Shown: in pieces, positions 1 through 6,840 of the stretch
Position numbering within the stretch: the first letter of the stretch is position 1
Layout of the letters: the number at the start of each line of letters is the position of its first letter
DNA from: Candidatus Methylomirabilis sp.
Lineage (GTDB): Bacteria; Patescibacteriota; Patescibacteriia; DYHP01
NCBI GenBank assembly: GCA_020724105.1
Contig: DYHP01000013.1
Location: forward strand, 1-22,178
Length of the DNA stretch: 22,178 bases
Reading direction: 5' to 3'
Notes under the pieces: model-generated
What the model was told of the DNA's origin: nothing
Seen by the model: the letters and a program-made list of their open reading frames with translations, nothing else
Databases searched by the model: none
Translations under genes and position numbers: made by a program

Positions 1-668
1 GCAACAACCAGCACGCCAGCAGCGTAAGCCCTTTTAATCGCCGCCTCGAGCGCCGAACTTTTTTCAAAACCGACAAAACTCAAATTAATGATTTTTGCCT
101 TTTTTCTGACGGCGTAATCTATGGCGTCCGAAACCGCTTTGGTGTCCCCGACTCCCACGCTGTTTAAAACCCTCAAAGGCATTATTTTGACATTGGTGGT
201 CGCGCCGAAAGAGGCGATGCCGTTGTTTCTTTCCGCGGCAATAATGCCCGCGACCAACGTTCCATGGTGAACGCCCAACGAATTCCATTCCGCGTCAATC
301 CGCGGCCGCGGATTATTCGTATTGTCCACAAAATCCCAGCCATTGATGTCGTCAATGTAGCCGTTACCGTCGTTGTCTTTGCCGTCAAGCCTTTCGCTGT
401 AATTCCGCCAGATGTTGTTTTTCAAATCCGGATGGTCGATATCAATTCCCGAATCAATCACTGCCACCACCACTGCTTGCCCAACAACTTTATTCAAGAC
501 TTTATCGGCGTTAATTTGCTTTAAATACCACAATTTTGAATAATCGGGGTCATTCGGCAAAATTTCGGCGGCGGCCGAAATTTTGCCGAAACCAAAAAAC
601 AGAGAAACCGAAAAACCTAAAAACAAAACGAAAAACGTAAAAATCTTATTCGTCCTCTGACTAAACAT
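1..668 (-). CDS. Subtilisin-like serine protease (S8 family), C-terminal part outside window
   Basis: A secreted or surface peptidase of the subtilase family, cut by the left window edge after about 222 residues. Residues 9-33 form a hydrophobic signal peptide or anchor ending near SAAAE. The catalytic Asp lies in VAVIDSGID (Asp72) and the catalytic His in HHGTLVAGIIA (His135); the substrate-binding motif IINLSF follows at 193-198. The catalytic Ser would lie beyond the edge, so activity cannot be judged. Between Asp and His sits an acidic DGKDNDGNGYIDD loop (95-107), typical of a calcium site in bacterial subtilases. The ATG at 668 is preceded by AAGGAGG at good spacing, the strongest ribosome binding site in the window. 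The gene follows the terminator of the epimerase gene, so it probably has its own promoter. The family call is firm; the substrate is unknown. Confidence 0.9.
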   Translation of the reverse strand, partial: MFSQRTNKIFTFFVLFLGFSVSLFFGFGKISAAAEILPNDPDYSKLWYLKQINADKVLNKVVGQAVVVAVIDSGIDIDHPDLKNNIWRNYSERLDGKDNDGNGYIDDINGWDFVDNTNNPRPRIDAEWNSLGVHHGTLVAGIIAAERNNGIASFGATTNVKIMPLRVLNSVGVGDTKAVSDAIDYAVRKKAKIINLSFVGFEKSSALEAAIKRAYAAGVLVV

Positions 669-710
669 AAAATATGCCTCCTTAAATCCATTTTATCACA
701 ATCCTGAAAA

Positions 711-742
711 TAAAAAAAGCCCCGTTTTAAATAAACAGGGCT
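711..742 (-). terminator. Rho-independent terminator of the epimerase gene
   Basis: Read on the minus strand, an AGCCC/GGGCT stem continues into TGTTT/AAACG with one mismatch, has a 5-nt AT loop, and is followed by seven T. It lies 44 bases past the stop of the epimerase gene and just before the protease gene, so it separates the two transcripts. Confidence 0.85.
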
Positions 743-785
743 CACAGAATCAAATCCGCGGAATCCGCTTAAAATCCGCAAAATC

Positions 786-1955
786 CTAAAACTTCCAAAA
801 CGGCTTAACTTTTTTCGGAATCCAGTTGTTGTCGCAATACCACTCAACCACATTTTTCATCCCTTCGCGAACCGAAGGATATTTGAATTTAAAACCGAGT
901 TGTTTGATTTTATCATTTGCGAACACGGTGTCTTTGGTAAAATACGCCGCCATTTCTCTCTCAAATCGGGCGCTGAAATTGCTCCCAACGCCGTACTTTT
1001 TGCGGATAATCCACCACAGAAAGTCAACCGGCGCGTCGAAAATCTTGAAGAAAAGTTCAGTATCAATGACGCGTTTGAAGAGAGCTAACAACGCCGCTGG
1101 AGGCAAGGGAAAATCAAATCTTGTCTTAATGCCATATGCCGCTACCGCAGCGACAAACACTTCACCAAACCCCATCGGCGTATCGTCGGCGATATTGAAA
1201 ACCTCACCGTTTTTGATTTTCTTTTCGTTTTCAAGCAGGAATACTGCCGCTCTCGCTACATCTTCGGCGTGGACCAGATTGGTTTTCGGCCCGCCGCAAA
1301 GTTTAGGCGCCAGATTTTCACCAAAAAGAAACGACAAAAGCGGCGCCATCACCATTACGCCCGAAGCGAGGAATCTACCGTAGGGTCCGTAAATGAGAGC
1401 TGGACGAAGAATAATCAACTTTGGCGCATTTTGGTAAGAAGCGAGGAGTTGTAGACATTCCTCAGAACGAATTTTTGACAATTCATAGCCACTTTTGGCC
1501 TTGGTTGGCGATTTTTCATCAAGTTCATAAGGTCCGTCGTCAGCGTAGATTGAGCCGCTGGAAAAGTGGATGAACATTTTGCCGCGACGTTTCGCTAATT
1601 CTTTAAAGAGATTGATGGCGGCGTCCACATTGATTTTTTTGAGCGCTTTATAATCTTTTCTAATATCCAGGTCGGCGGCGAGATGAACCACAGCGTCAGC
1701 GTTTGGGATTTGACGAGCATCGCTGTCATAGAAACAATTGCTGATTGTTTTTTCGTTACGCAAGTCAATCTCCATCACCAAAAGACCTTCTTGCCCCGCC
1801 TCCCTCCTCTTTCTTAGACACTCAACCGCGCCGGGCCTGTCAACAGCGATGACGTTGTATCCTTTTGAAAGCAGCAAATCCACCACAAAGCTGCCGACCG
1901 TCCCGCCGGCGCCGGTAACCGTTATGGTCATAATCCTCTTTTCCTCTTTTTTCAT
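786..1955 (-). CDS. NAD(P)-dependent epimerase/dehydratase, extended SDR family
   Basis: A 389-residue extended short-chain dehydrogenase/reductase of the nucleotide-sugar epimerase/dehydratase type. The Rossmann motif TGAGGTVG is at residues 14-21, an acidic residue in IAVDR (36-40) would bind the cofactor ribose, and HLAAD is at 91-95. The catalytic residues are visible as FSSGS (131-135) and YELSK (Tyr157, Lys161), followed by LRPALIYGP, typical of this family. The substrate cannot be told; a sugar nucleotide is the usual guess, though sterol or flavonoid-type relatives exist. The ATG at 1955 has AAAGGAG seven bases upstream. A second ATG at codon 9 (1931), with GAGG close before it, would remove only MKKEEKRI. 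The stop is TAG and a strong terminator follows. Confidence 0.88.
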   Translation of the reverse strand: MKKEEKRIMTITVTGAGGTVGSFVVDLLLSKGYNVIAVDRPGAVECLRKRREAGQEGLLVMEIDLRNEKTISNCFYDSDARQIPNADAVVHLAADLDIRKDYKALKKINVDAAINLFKELAKRRGKMFIHFSSGSIYADDGPYELDEKSPTKAKSGYELSKIRSEECLQLLASYQNAPKLIILRPALIYGPYGRFLASGVMVMAPLLSFLFGENLAPKLCGGPKTNLVHAEDVARAAVFLLENEKKIKNGEVFNIADDTPMGFGEVFVAAVAAYGIKTRFDFPLPPAALLALFKRVIDTELFFKIFDAPVDFLWWIIRKKYGVGSNFSARFEREMAAYFTKDTVFANDKIKQLGFKFKYPSVREGMKNVVEWYCDNNWIPKKVKPFWKF

Positions 1956-2041
1956 ATTCTTTCTCCTTTTTTGAGTGTTAATTTTTAATGTGCCCGTTTT
2001 GACTCTATGTAATCAAAAAGTCGGATTTGTCAGGCGTCCTT

Positions 2042-2137
2042 TTTCTTTCGTCAAATTTCTTTCATCAAACACTGCCCCCAAAAATAAAACAACAATAAAA
2101 CCCCAACCCCCGGCGCGCTCCCATACTCAAGAGTATG
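2042..2137. repeat. Spacer with a 14-bp tandem repeat and a 16-bp palindrome
   Basis: In the 213-base gap between the epimerase and the coiled-coil gene, TTTCTTTCGTCAAA is followed directly by TTTCTTTCATCAAA (about 2041-2068). Further right CATACTCAAGAGTATG (2122-2137) has two 7-bp arms around AA. The palindrome is not followed by a T tract on either strand, so it is not a terminator; an operator or a repeat copy is possible. I see no credible gene in the gap. Confidence 0.5.
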
Positions 2138-2168
2138 AAAAAGTTGAAAAAATTAAAAAATAAAAAAT

Positions 2169-2540
2169 TTAATTTAATTCCTCCGGCGGTTTTTCTTCGC
2201 TTGAGCCGAATTTGTATAATTTGTCTTCGGCGACTGATAATTCCCGCTTGAATTTTTCTATCATTGTTTTGAGAAAATCTATTTCCTGGCGGCGGCTGGC
2301 GATGTCGCTTCGCAAAAACGCGCTTGAACCCAATTTTTCCCGCCGGATATTTTCCGCCGTCAGTTCTTTGATTTCTTCTTCGCAATCGGCGATTCTCTGC
2401 TCAAATTCACCGATCTTTCTTTCATATTCAACCTTTTGCGCTTCTAAAGCGTCTATTCCTTCTTTGGAAACCTGAACAACCCCCTCCAGTTCAACAACCT
2501 CATCCGTTGGCATTTTCGGCTTTTTTTCTCTTTTGAACAT
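2169..2540 (-). CDS. Small coiled-coil protein of unknown function
   Basis: A 123-residue hydrophilic protein that I do not recognise. It begins MFKREKKPK; from about residue 25 to 110 it is almost entirely charged heptad-like helix rich in Glu, Lys, Ile and Leu (for example ALEAQKVEYERKIGEFEQRI), which suggests a coiled coil. No membrane segment, signal or cysteine motif is seen. The frame is open further upstream to 2750, but that stretch runs antisense through the tRNA-Trp gene, so the start at 2540 is preferred; GAGG lies nine bases before it. A TATAAA-like box sits upstream on the minus strand in the short spacer shared with the tRNA promoter, so the two are divergently transcribed. Confidence 0.7.
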   Translation of the reverse strand: MFKREKKPKMPTDEVVELEGVVQVSKEGIDALEAQKVEYERKIGEFEQRIADCEEEIKELTAENIRREKLGSSAFLRSDIASRRQEIDFLKTMIEKFKRELSVAEDKLYKFGSSEEKPPEELN

Positions 2541-2587
2541 ATATATAAACCTCACTTGCTTTTTATAAAAATTACAGATACAATCAT

Positions 2588-2593
2588 TATAAC
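2588..2593 (+). promoter_or_regulatory. -10 box of the tRNA-Trp gene
   Basis: TATAAC ends seven bases before the mature 5' end of the tRNA, the expected distance to a transcription start. No good -35 hexamer is seen at 16-18 bases. Confidence 0.5.
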
Positions 2594-2599
2594 ATCTGC

Positions 2600-2673
2600 G
2601 GGGGCGTAGTTCAATGGTAGAATAACGGTCTCCAAAACCGTGGACGTGGGTTCGATTCCTACCGCCCCTGCCA
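2600..2673 (+). tRNA. trnW: tRNA-Trp (CCA anticodon)
   Basis: A complete cloverleaf with encoded CCA. The acceptor stem is GGGGGCG with CGCCCCT, the first pair being G.U. The D arm starts GTTC. The anticodon stem ACGGT/ACCGT encloses the loop CTCCAAA with anticodon CCA at 2632-2634. The T stem is GTGGG/CCTAC with loop TTCGATT, and the discriminator is G at 2670. The sequence is close to the well-known bacterial tRNA-Trp. It reads UGG only, which fits UGA being a stop in this organism. A -10 box lies just upstream and a terminator just downstream, so it is a single-gene transcript. Confidence 0.97.
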
Positions 2674-2676
2674 AAC

Positions 2677-2708
2677 AAAAAACTCCACAACATGTGGGGG
2701 TTTTTTTG
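2677..2708. terminator. Bidirectional terminator between tRNA-Trp and the adenosyltransferase gene
   Basis: CTCCACA, loop ACA, TGTGGGG forms a 7-bp stem. On the plus strand it is followed by seven T and serves tRNA-Trp; on the minus strand it is followed by six T and can serve the adenosyltransferase gene, whose stop is at 2740-2742. Confidence 0.85.
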
Positions 2709-2739
2709 TTTAAAAATTAAAAATTGAAAATTAAAAATT

Positions 2740-3270
2740 CTAATAATCAATCCCCTTCCTCGCCTTTACGCCTTCGCGATAATAATGTTTTACCTCGTAC
2801 ATTTCGGTTATCAAATCGGCTTTGTCCAGAATCTCCTGCGGCGCGCCGCGGCCGGTTAAAACCAATTCAACGTTTTTCGGTTTGGCTTCCAAAAGTTTTA
2901 AAACTTCCGCCGTTTCAACCATTTTTTGCGCCGCCACGGTGTTAATTTCGTCCAAAATCACCAAGTCGTATTTTTTTGACATCGAAACTTCTTTTGCGAT
3001 TTGGAGTCCTTTCTTTGCTTCCAAAATGTCCGCTTCTGTCACGCCGAACCTGAATTCTCCGGTTTTCGGATTGAATCTTTCCACGCCGGTTATAAAATAA
3101 TCTATTTTCAATTTTTTGAGCGCCGCTCTTTCGCTGTAAACCTTGCCGCCTTTGTCAAAAAACACGACGGCGACTGCCAACCCCGCGCCGACCGCGCGCA
3201 ACGCCAAACCCAAAGCAACGGTCGTTTTGCCTTTTCCCGCGCCGGTATATATATGTATTAAGCCCAGCAT
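2740..3270 (-). CDS. cobO: Cob(I)alamin / cob(I)yrinate adenosyltransferase (CobO/BtuR family)
   Basis: A 176-residue cytosolic enzyme that moves the adenosyl group of ATP onto reduced corrinoids, giving adenosylcobalamin. The P-loop GAGKGKTT is at 10-17, the Walker B-like VILDEIN at 104-110, LTGRGAP at 138-144, and the family end GVKARKGIDY at 167-176. The length is normal, although some members have an extra N-terminal helix that is absent here. It lies 35 bases downstream of the class II ribonucleotide reductase, whose cofactor it makes, and is probably co-transcribed with it; a second promoter may lie in the gap. No other corrinoid gene is nearby, so it would act on imported corrinoid (inference). 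The stop is TAG. Confidence 0.93.
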   Translation of the reverse strand: MLGLIHIYTGAGKGKTTVALGLALRAVGAGLAVAVVFFDKGGKVYSERAALKKLKIDYFITGVERFNPKTGEFRFGVTEADILEAKKGLQIAKEVSMSKKYDLVILDEINTVAAQKMVETAEVLKLLEAKPKNVELVLTGRGAPQEILDKADLITEMYEVKHYYREGVKARKGIDY

Positions 3271-3279
3271 ACAGACACC

Positions 3280-3309
3280 ATTATATCAGGTTAAGATATA
3301 TCAGGTTAA
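3280..3309 (-). promoter_or_regulatory. Possible promoter of the adenosyltransferase gene, with direct repeat
   Basis: A perfect TATAAT (3285-3280) lies nine bases before the ATG. TTAACC, 18 bases further up and overlapping the reductase stop codon, could be the -35. The gap is made of two direct copies of TTAACCTGATATA. A start about seven bases past the box would leave a leader of only two or three bases. Confidence 0.5.
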
Positions 3310-5801
3310 GAACACTTTGAGTAGCCGCACCCTCGGCACATCAGGCATCCTTCGGTAAATTCAAACAAACCGCCGCAATTGGGGCACTCGGGCGCTTCGC
3401 CGATATCGGCGAACTTCGCGTACTTTGCGCTTTTTTGGTAAAATATTTCTTTTAATAAACCCGCCTGCGCGGGCAGGTCGGGGTTTTTTAGTCCGACCGG
3501 GGTTCCCGGAATGTTTAAATTAACAGTTTCCTCGGCTGATTTTATGGCCTTGGAAAATTCAACCGGAATATTTTCCGTGGTCTGTTTTTTTTCTCCTGCC
3601 CGCGCAGACAGGTCGGCCTTGGTAAATTCTCCCGACGCTTCGGCCGGGATTCCGACCTCCGACGATACGTCGGGGCGTCGGAACAAATCCAATTTTTGCT
3701 GAGCATTAGTGATGTGCTCTTCCATCACTTGCGCAATGCCGTCGGGAATGGATAAAATCATTCCGTTTTCGCCCCACGTCGGCATCGGCCCTCTGATTCC
3801 TTTGATTTGGTGGATTATTTCTTGCACGTCGACGCCTGAGCGCAGCGCCAAAGAAACCAAGCGGCAAATCGCCTCCGCCTTTGCTTCAAAAAATCCGCCG
3901 GTTTTTCCGATTCTGGCGAAAACTTCAAACAATCTCCCGTCCTCGTCGATGTTTAGCGTCACATACATGTTGCCGTAGCCCAGCGGAACTTTGTAAGTTT
4001 CCCCTCTCATTATTCTCGGCCTTTCTTTGGGCTTCAAATCGCCGAAAATATTTTTTGCGAAAGATTGCCCGCCTTCGCCCGTCGCCGTTTCCTTTTTTTC
4101 ATCTTTAATTGAAATAAGCACCGCATCGTTCCGTGAACCTTCCCTGAAATAGGTAATGCCTTTGCAGCCTGAATCGTATGCCAAATTGTAGAATTTTTTA
4201 ACGTCTTCAAGGCCGTGGGTTTGCGGCGCGTTCACCGTTTTGCTGATTGAGGCGTCAACGTATTTTTGAATCGTTGCCTGCATTTTGACGTGTTCCTCGG
4301 GCGACAATTCTTTGGCAGTAACAAAATAAGGCGGCAATTCTTCTTCCGGATGCGCGTCAATATATTCTTTATATAAATGATGATAAACAACGTGCTCTCC
4401 GATGCGGTCTTTGCGGATGTATTTAAAATCGTAAACCGGTTCAATGCCCGAACTCGCGTTGGCCAAAATGCCGGTCGTTCCGGTCGGCGCCTGCGTTAAA
4501 AGCGCCGCGTTTCTGATTCCGTATTGGGCAATCGCTTCCCTTAAAAACACCGGCAACGTTTGAATAAATTTCCCTTCGAGATAATTTTCGCGGTCAAAAA
4601 CCGGAAACGCCCCCTTTTCTTTCGCCAAAGCGATTGAAACGGCATACGCCTCGTTGCGGATGAATTTGCAAATATCTTCCACGATTTTAATTGATTCCTC
4701 GCTCCCGTAGCGAATTTTCATTTTTATAAGCAGGTCGGCGAGCCCCATGGTGCCGAGCCCCACGCGGCGGACCGCTTTCTGCGCCATTTCATTTTCTTTA
4801 AAATGATATTGCGTTAAATCGATGATATTATCTAAAAATCTTATCGCGTCGCGCGCCGCGGCGCCTAAGCCGTCGATGTCAAAACAGTCAGGAATCGCGC
4901 CTCCTGAAGGAGTGCGATCCCCGCAAGAATCATCTTTATAAAACGCGCTCAAGTTAAGCGACCCCAAGTTGCAAACGCCCCACGCCGGCAAGCCTTGTTC
5001 GCCGCAGGGATTTGTCGAAATTATTCTGTCGTAATACCAGGTGTTTGAGAGTTTGTTGTATCTTTCAAGAAAAACCACGCCCGGCTCGCCCGAAGCGTGC
5101 GCCGCCTCGCACATCAAATTCCAAATCTCGGAAGCTTTCACCGTTTTGTAAACTTGACCGTTCCATTTTAAATCCCAGTCGCCGCCGCGGCGGAGCGTTT
5201 CCATAAATTCGTCGGAAACCGCAACGGAGAGATTTGCGTTTGTAAGCACTCCGGGAGTTTTTTTGGCGACAACAAATTCCTCAATGTCGGGATGGGAAAC
5301 GTCCAAAACAAGCATCAAGGCGCCGCGGCGCGAACCGCCTTGGATAATTAAGCCGGTGGCGAAAGAATAAAGCCCGCCGAAAGAAACCGCGCCTGAAGCC
5401 GTGCCGTTTACGCCTTTCACGTGACTGCCGCGAGGACGCAATGTGGAAAGATTGACCCCGACTCCCCCGCCGCGCGACATTATCTCGATCATCAATTTAA
5501 CGCTGTCCATTATGCCGCCGCGGGAGTCGTCAGGCGAAGGAATGACAAAACAATTGTAACAACTCACACCCGCCCCGCTGCCGAGCCCCGACAAAGTTCT
5601 TCCGCCCGGCACAAACTTAAAATCGCGTAAAAGATTATAAAATCTTTCTTGCCACAATCAGCGAATTTCAGGTTTTTCCGCTTCGGCCGCTCCCCGCGCC
5701 ACCCTTTGCCACATTTCCTCAAAAGAATGTTCAATCTGATTTCCGTTTTCATCCTTGAGAGCGTAACGGTCATTAAAAACTTTTTGAGACAAGTTATCCA
5801 T
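3306..5801 (-). CDS. nrdJ: Class II (adenosylcobalamin-dependent) ribonucleotide reductase with in-frame UGA at codon 48
   Basis: Makes deoxyribonucleotides with an adenosylcobalamin-derived thiyl radical. Codons 1-47 (MDNLSQKVFNDRYALKDENG onward) run from ATG 5801 and match the family's N-terminus; codon 48 is TGA (5660-5658); the same frame then continues for 783 codons from a TTG at 5657. Numbered from that TTG: CYNC at 33-36, NPCGE with radical Cys218 and Glu220, GVCNLGS with Cys229, phosphate-binding PTGTTG at 391-396, a TSCPD-like domain about 550-650, and a C-terminal CPNCG...CLMCRGCGYSKC zinc/thiol motif (758-782). Either the gene restarts at TTG, giving a product without its first ~48 residues, or the UGA is a mutation, an error or read through. 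Four palindromic repeats are inserted in frame (residues about 245-257, 661-676, 681-689, 725-734). Neighbours: exonuclease upstream, cobO downstream. Confidence 0.9.
3457..3486. repeat. Palindromic element inside nrdJ, copy 1
   Basis: AAACCC (3457-3462) pairs with GGGTTT (3481-3486), and CCTGC (3464-3468) pairs with GCAGG (3473-3477) around GCGG. On the coding strand it reads NPDLPAQAGL. It shares the core CCGACCTG.C.GCGC.GGC with the copy at 3595-3620. Confidence 0.75.
3595..3620. repeat. Palindromic element inside nrdJ, copy 2
   Basis: CCTG (3595-3598) pairs with CAGG (3609-3612) around a GC-rich centre. It reads KADLSARAGE in the nrdJ frame, the same phase as the NPDLPAQAGL copy about 130 bases away. 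Confidence 0.72.
3650..3683. repeat. Palindromic element inside nrdJ, linker before the C-terminal zinc motif
   Basis: TTCCGAC (3650-3656) pairs with GTCGGAA (3677-3683), and CCGACG (3659-3664) pairs with CGTCGG (3668-3673) around ATA. It reads RPDVSSEVGIPA in the nrdJ frame; the GC-rich palindromic sequence at 3631-3647 probably belongs to the same insert. Confidence 0.7.
4891..4920. repeat. Palindromic element inside the nrdJ catalytic domain
   Basis: ATCGC (4894-4898) pairs with GCGAT (4914-4918) and CTCC pairs with GGAG around TGAA. It encodes CGDRTPSGGAIPDC (residues 245-258 from the TTG), shortly after the active-site GVCNLGSLNLS segment, where a surface loop is expected. Confidence 0.68.
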
Positions 5802-5813
5802 AGAAGCCGCAAG

Positions 5814-5872
5814 ACGCCACCACAACGCCATAGGACGCCAAAAAATGGCGTAAATTGGCGTGATTATGGCGT
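5814..5872. promoter_or_regulatory. Helically phased array of six TGGCGT/ACGCCA hexamers upstream of nrdJ
   Basis: ACGCCA starts at 5814, 5825 and 5835, and its inverse TGGCGT at 5846, 5856 and 5867. Steps are 11, 10, 11, 10 and 11 bases, so all six lie on one face of the helix and the array is symmetric about 5843. It occupies the gap between the exonuclease stop and the nrdJ ATG. It could be a cooperative operator, or in RNA a stacked hairpin with loop UUUUU. It does not match the NrdR box. Confidence 0.6.
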
Positions 5873-5883
5873 AAATTGGGATT

Positions 5884-6474
5884 TTAAAATCCCATCGTCA
5901 AATTTATCGCCCTCGGTTTTAAGTTGGTTGAATCAATTTGCGAAACATTTATCTTAACCTCTTTCACGTTTCCCAACCAGTCTTTGTATCTTACCAAACC
6001 TTCTTTCAAAATACAATCGTATATTTCTTTGGTGAGTTTTACGTCTTGCAGGCAGTAGTCGCGCAATTTATCCATTTGCCCGGTTCTGAAATACTGGATT
6101 GCCGCAAGCCCGCTGCCGGTTTTTTTCTGGTTCAAAGTGGCAAAAGCGATGTCGTCGAGCCGGACTCTGAAACCGATGATTTTTTCCACCTCCTCCATAA
6201 TGTCAAACTGTGGCAATTGCAGCAAATCACCCGCGTAATAATTGTTTAAAACCGGCAAATCAAAACCTTTGGTGTTGTGGCCGACAATCAAATCGGCATA
6301 TTCCATTTTCTTGAAAAGTTTCGGCAATTCTTTTTCAAGGAAACATTCGTATTTATCATCTTCATAAAAATAAACGCCGACCACGGAAATCCTTAATTTG
6401 GTCGGGTCGTGCTTGCCTACTTCTTGGAATGAATTTTGCGTTTCAATATCGAGGATGATTTTGTTGCTTGCCAT
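5884..6474 (-). CDS. DEDDy-type 3'-5' exonuclease / RNase H-like protein (YprB or DNA polymerase B exonuclease-like)
   Basis: A 196-residue single-domain nuclease of the DnaQ-like superfamily. The four metal-binding acidic residues are visible: Asp9 and Glu11 in ILDIET, Asp72 in GHNTKGFDLPVL, and Asp144 in YCLQDVKLT, with Tyr140 giving the DEDDy pattern. The text resembles the YprB/ribonuclease H-like family and proofreading domains of family B polymerases, both cytosolic; no helicase or polymerase domain is attached. The ATG at 6474 has AGGAGGG upstream, but about 16 bases away, which is long. It is the first gene of a probable run exonuclease-nrdJ-cobO, with about 80 bases holding the hexamer array before nrdJ. 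Its substrate (DNA repair or RNA) cannot be decided from the sequence. Confidence 0.82.
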   Translation of the reverse strand: MASNKIILDIETQNSFQEVGKHDPTKLRISVVGVYFYEDDKYECFLEKELPKLFKKMEYADLIVGHNTKGFDLPVLNNYYAGDLLQLPQFDIMEEVEKIIGFRVRLDDIAFATLNQKKTGSGLAAIQYFRTGQMDKLRDYCLQDVKLTKEIYDCILKEGLVRYKDWLGNVKEVKINVSQIDSTNLKPRAINLTMGF

Positions 6475-6591
6475 ACTAATAATTTTAACGCCCTCCTACT
6501 TTCATTGTAGATGACAAAAACAACTCGGTCAAATAATATGTCAAGCCATCTCACTGGGGGGGGTAAATCCCGCCGGAATTAAACCGGAATT

Positions 6592-6625
6592 AAAAAAGAG
6601 GCTCTCTGCCAAACCCCTCTTTTAT
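6592..6625. terminator. Bidirectional terminator in the gap left of the CvpA gene
   Basis: AAAGAGG (6595-6601) pairs with CCTCTTT (6616-6622) around a 14-base loop, with T-rich tracts beyond the stem on both strands. On the minus strand it would end a transcript that reads through the CvpA-family gene and the structured region 6640-6835. Confidence 0.6.
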
Positions 6626-6639
6626 TTTCAATTTATTTT

Positions 6640-6835
6640 GGGCGTTCGCACCCGCCCGCCAACGCCTGTTTGCGGACACCCCCTTGTGAGAATGCCCTGC
6701 GTCTCGCGGGGCACCTTATCAGATGCTGAGCAAAGATGCCCAGCATCCCCAGAAGAAAATACGTTTACAAGTGTCAATCCCGATGGAATAGCATCCGTAA
6801 GGATGCGCCAGAAACATAATGGCAGGGGGTAAAGC
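6640..6835. other. GC-rich, hairpin-rich region without a credible gene (possible structured RNA or repeat)
   Basis: This fills most of the 366-base gap between the exonuclease and the CvpA gene. Four hairpins follow one another: GGCGTT/AACGCC (6641-6646, 6661-6666); TGCCCTGC/GCGGGGCA with a 5-base loop (6693-6713); GATGCTG/CAGCATC (6722-6747); GCATCC/GGATGC with loop GTAA, a GNRA loop if the plus strand is sense (6791-6806). Base composition is richer in GC than the flanks. No tRNA, tmRNA, SRP, 6S or RNase P signature is recognisable. An open frame exists on the plus strand, but with no ATG near its start, no ribosome site and no recognisable domain. The strand is undecided. Confidence 0.45.
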
Positions 6836-6840
6836 CGAGA

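Noticed and set aside
2122..2137. CATACTCAAGAGTATG as terminator of the coiled-coil gene
   Set aside because: The T-rich tract lies before, not after, the stem on the minus strand.
2541..2750. N-terminal extension of the coiled-coil protein (text such as GRNRTHVHGFGDRYSTIELR)
   Set aside because: It is the antisense translation of the tRNA-Trp gene and its terminator; this is a well-known false peptide.
5658..5660. Selenocysteine or genome-wide UGA recoding (Gly or Trp) as explanation of the nrdJ stop
   Set aside because: The position is not catalytic, UGA properly ends the FAD and AarF/UbiB-family genes, and the other genes read through without internal UGA.
5801..5883. Cobalamin riboswitch upstream of nrdJ
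   Set aside because: The gap is only about 80 bases and has no B12-box-like sequence; only the hexamer array is present.
6638..6832. 64-codon plus-strand open frame rich in Arg, Pro and Cys
   Set aside because: Starts at TTG with no ribosome site, shows no domain, and is explained by GC-rich hairpin DNA that lacks stops.
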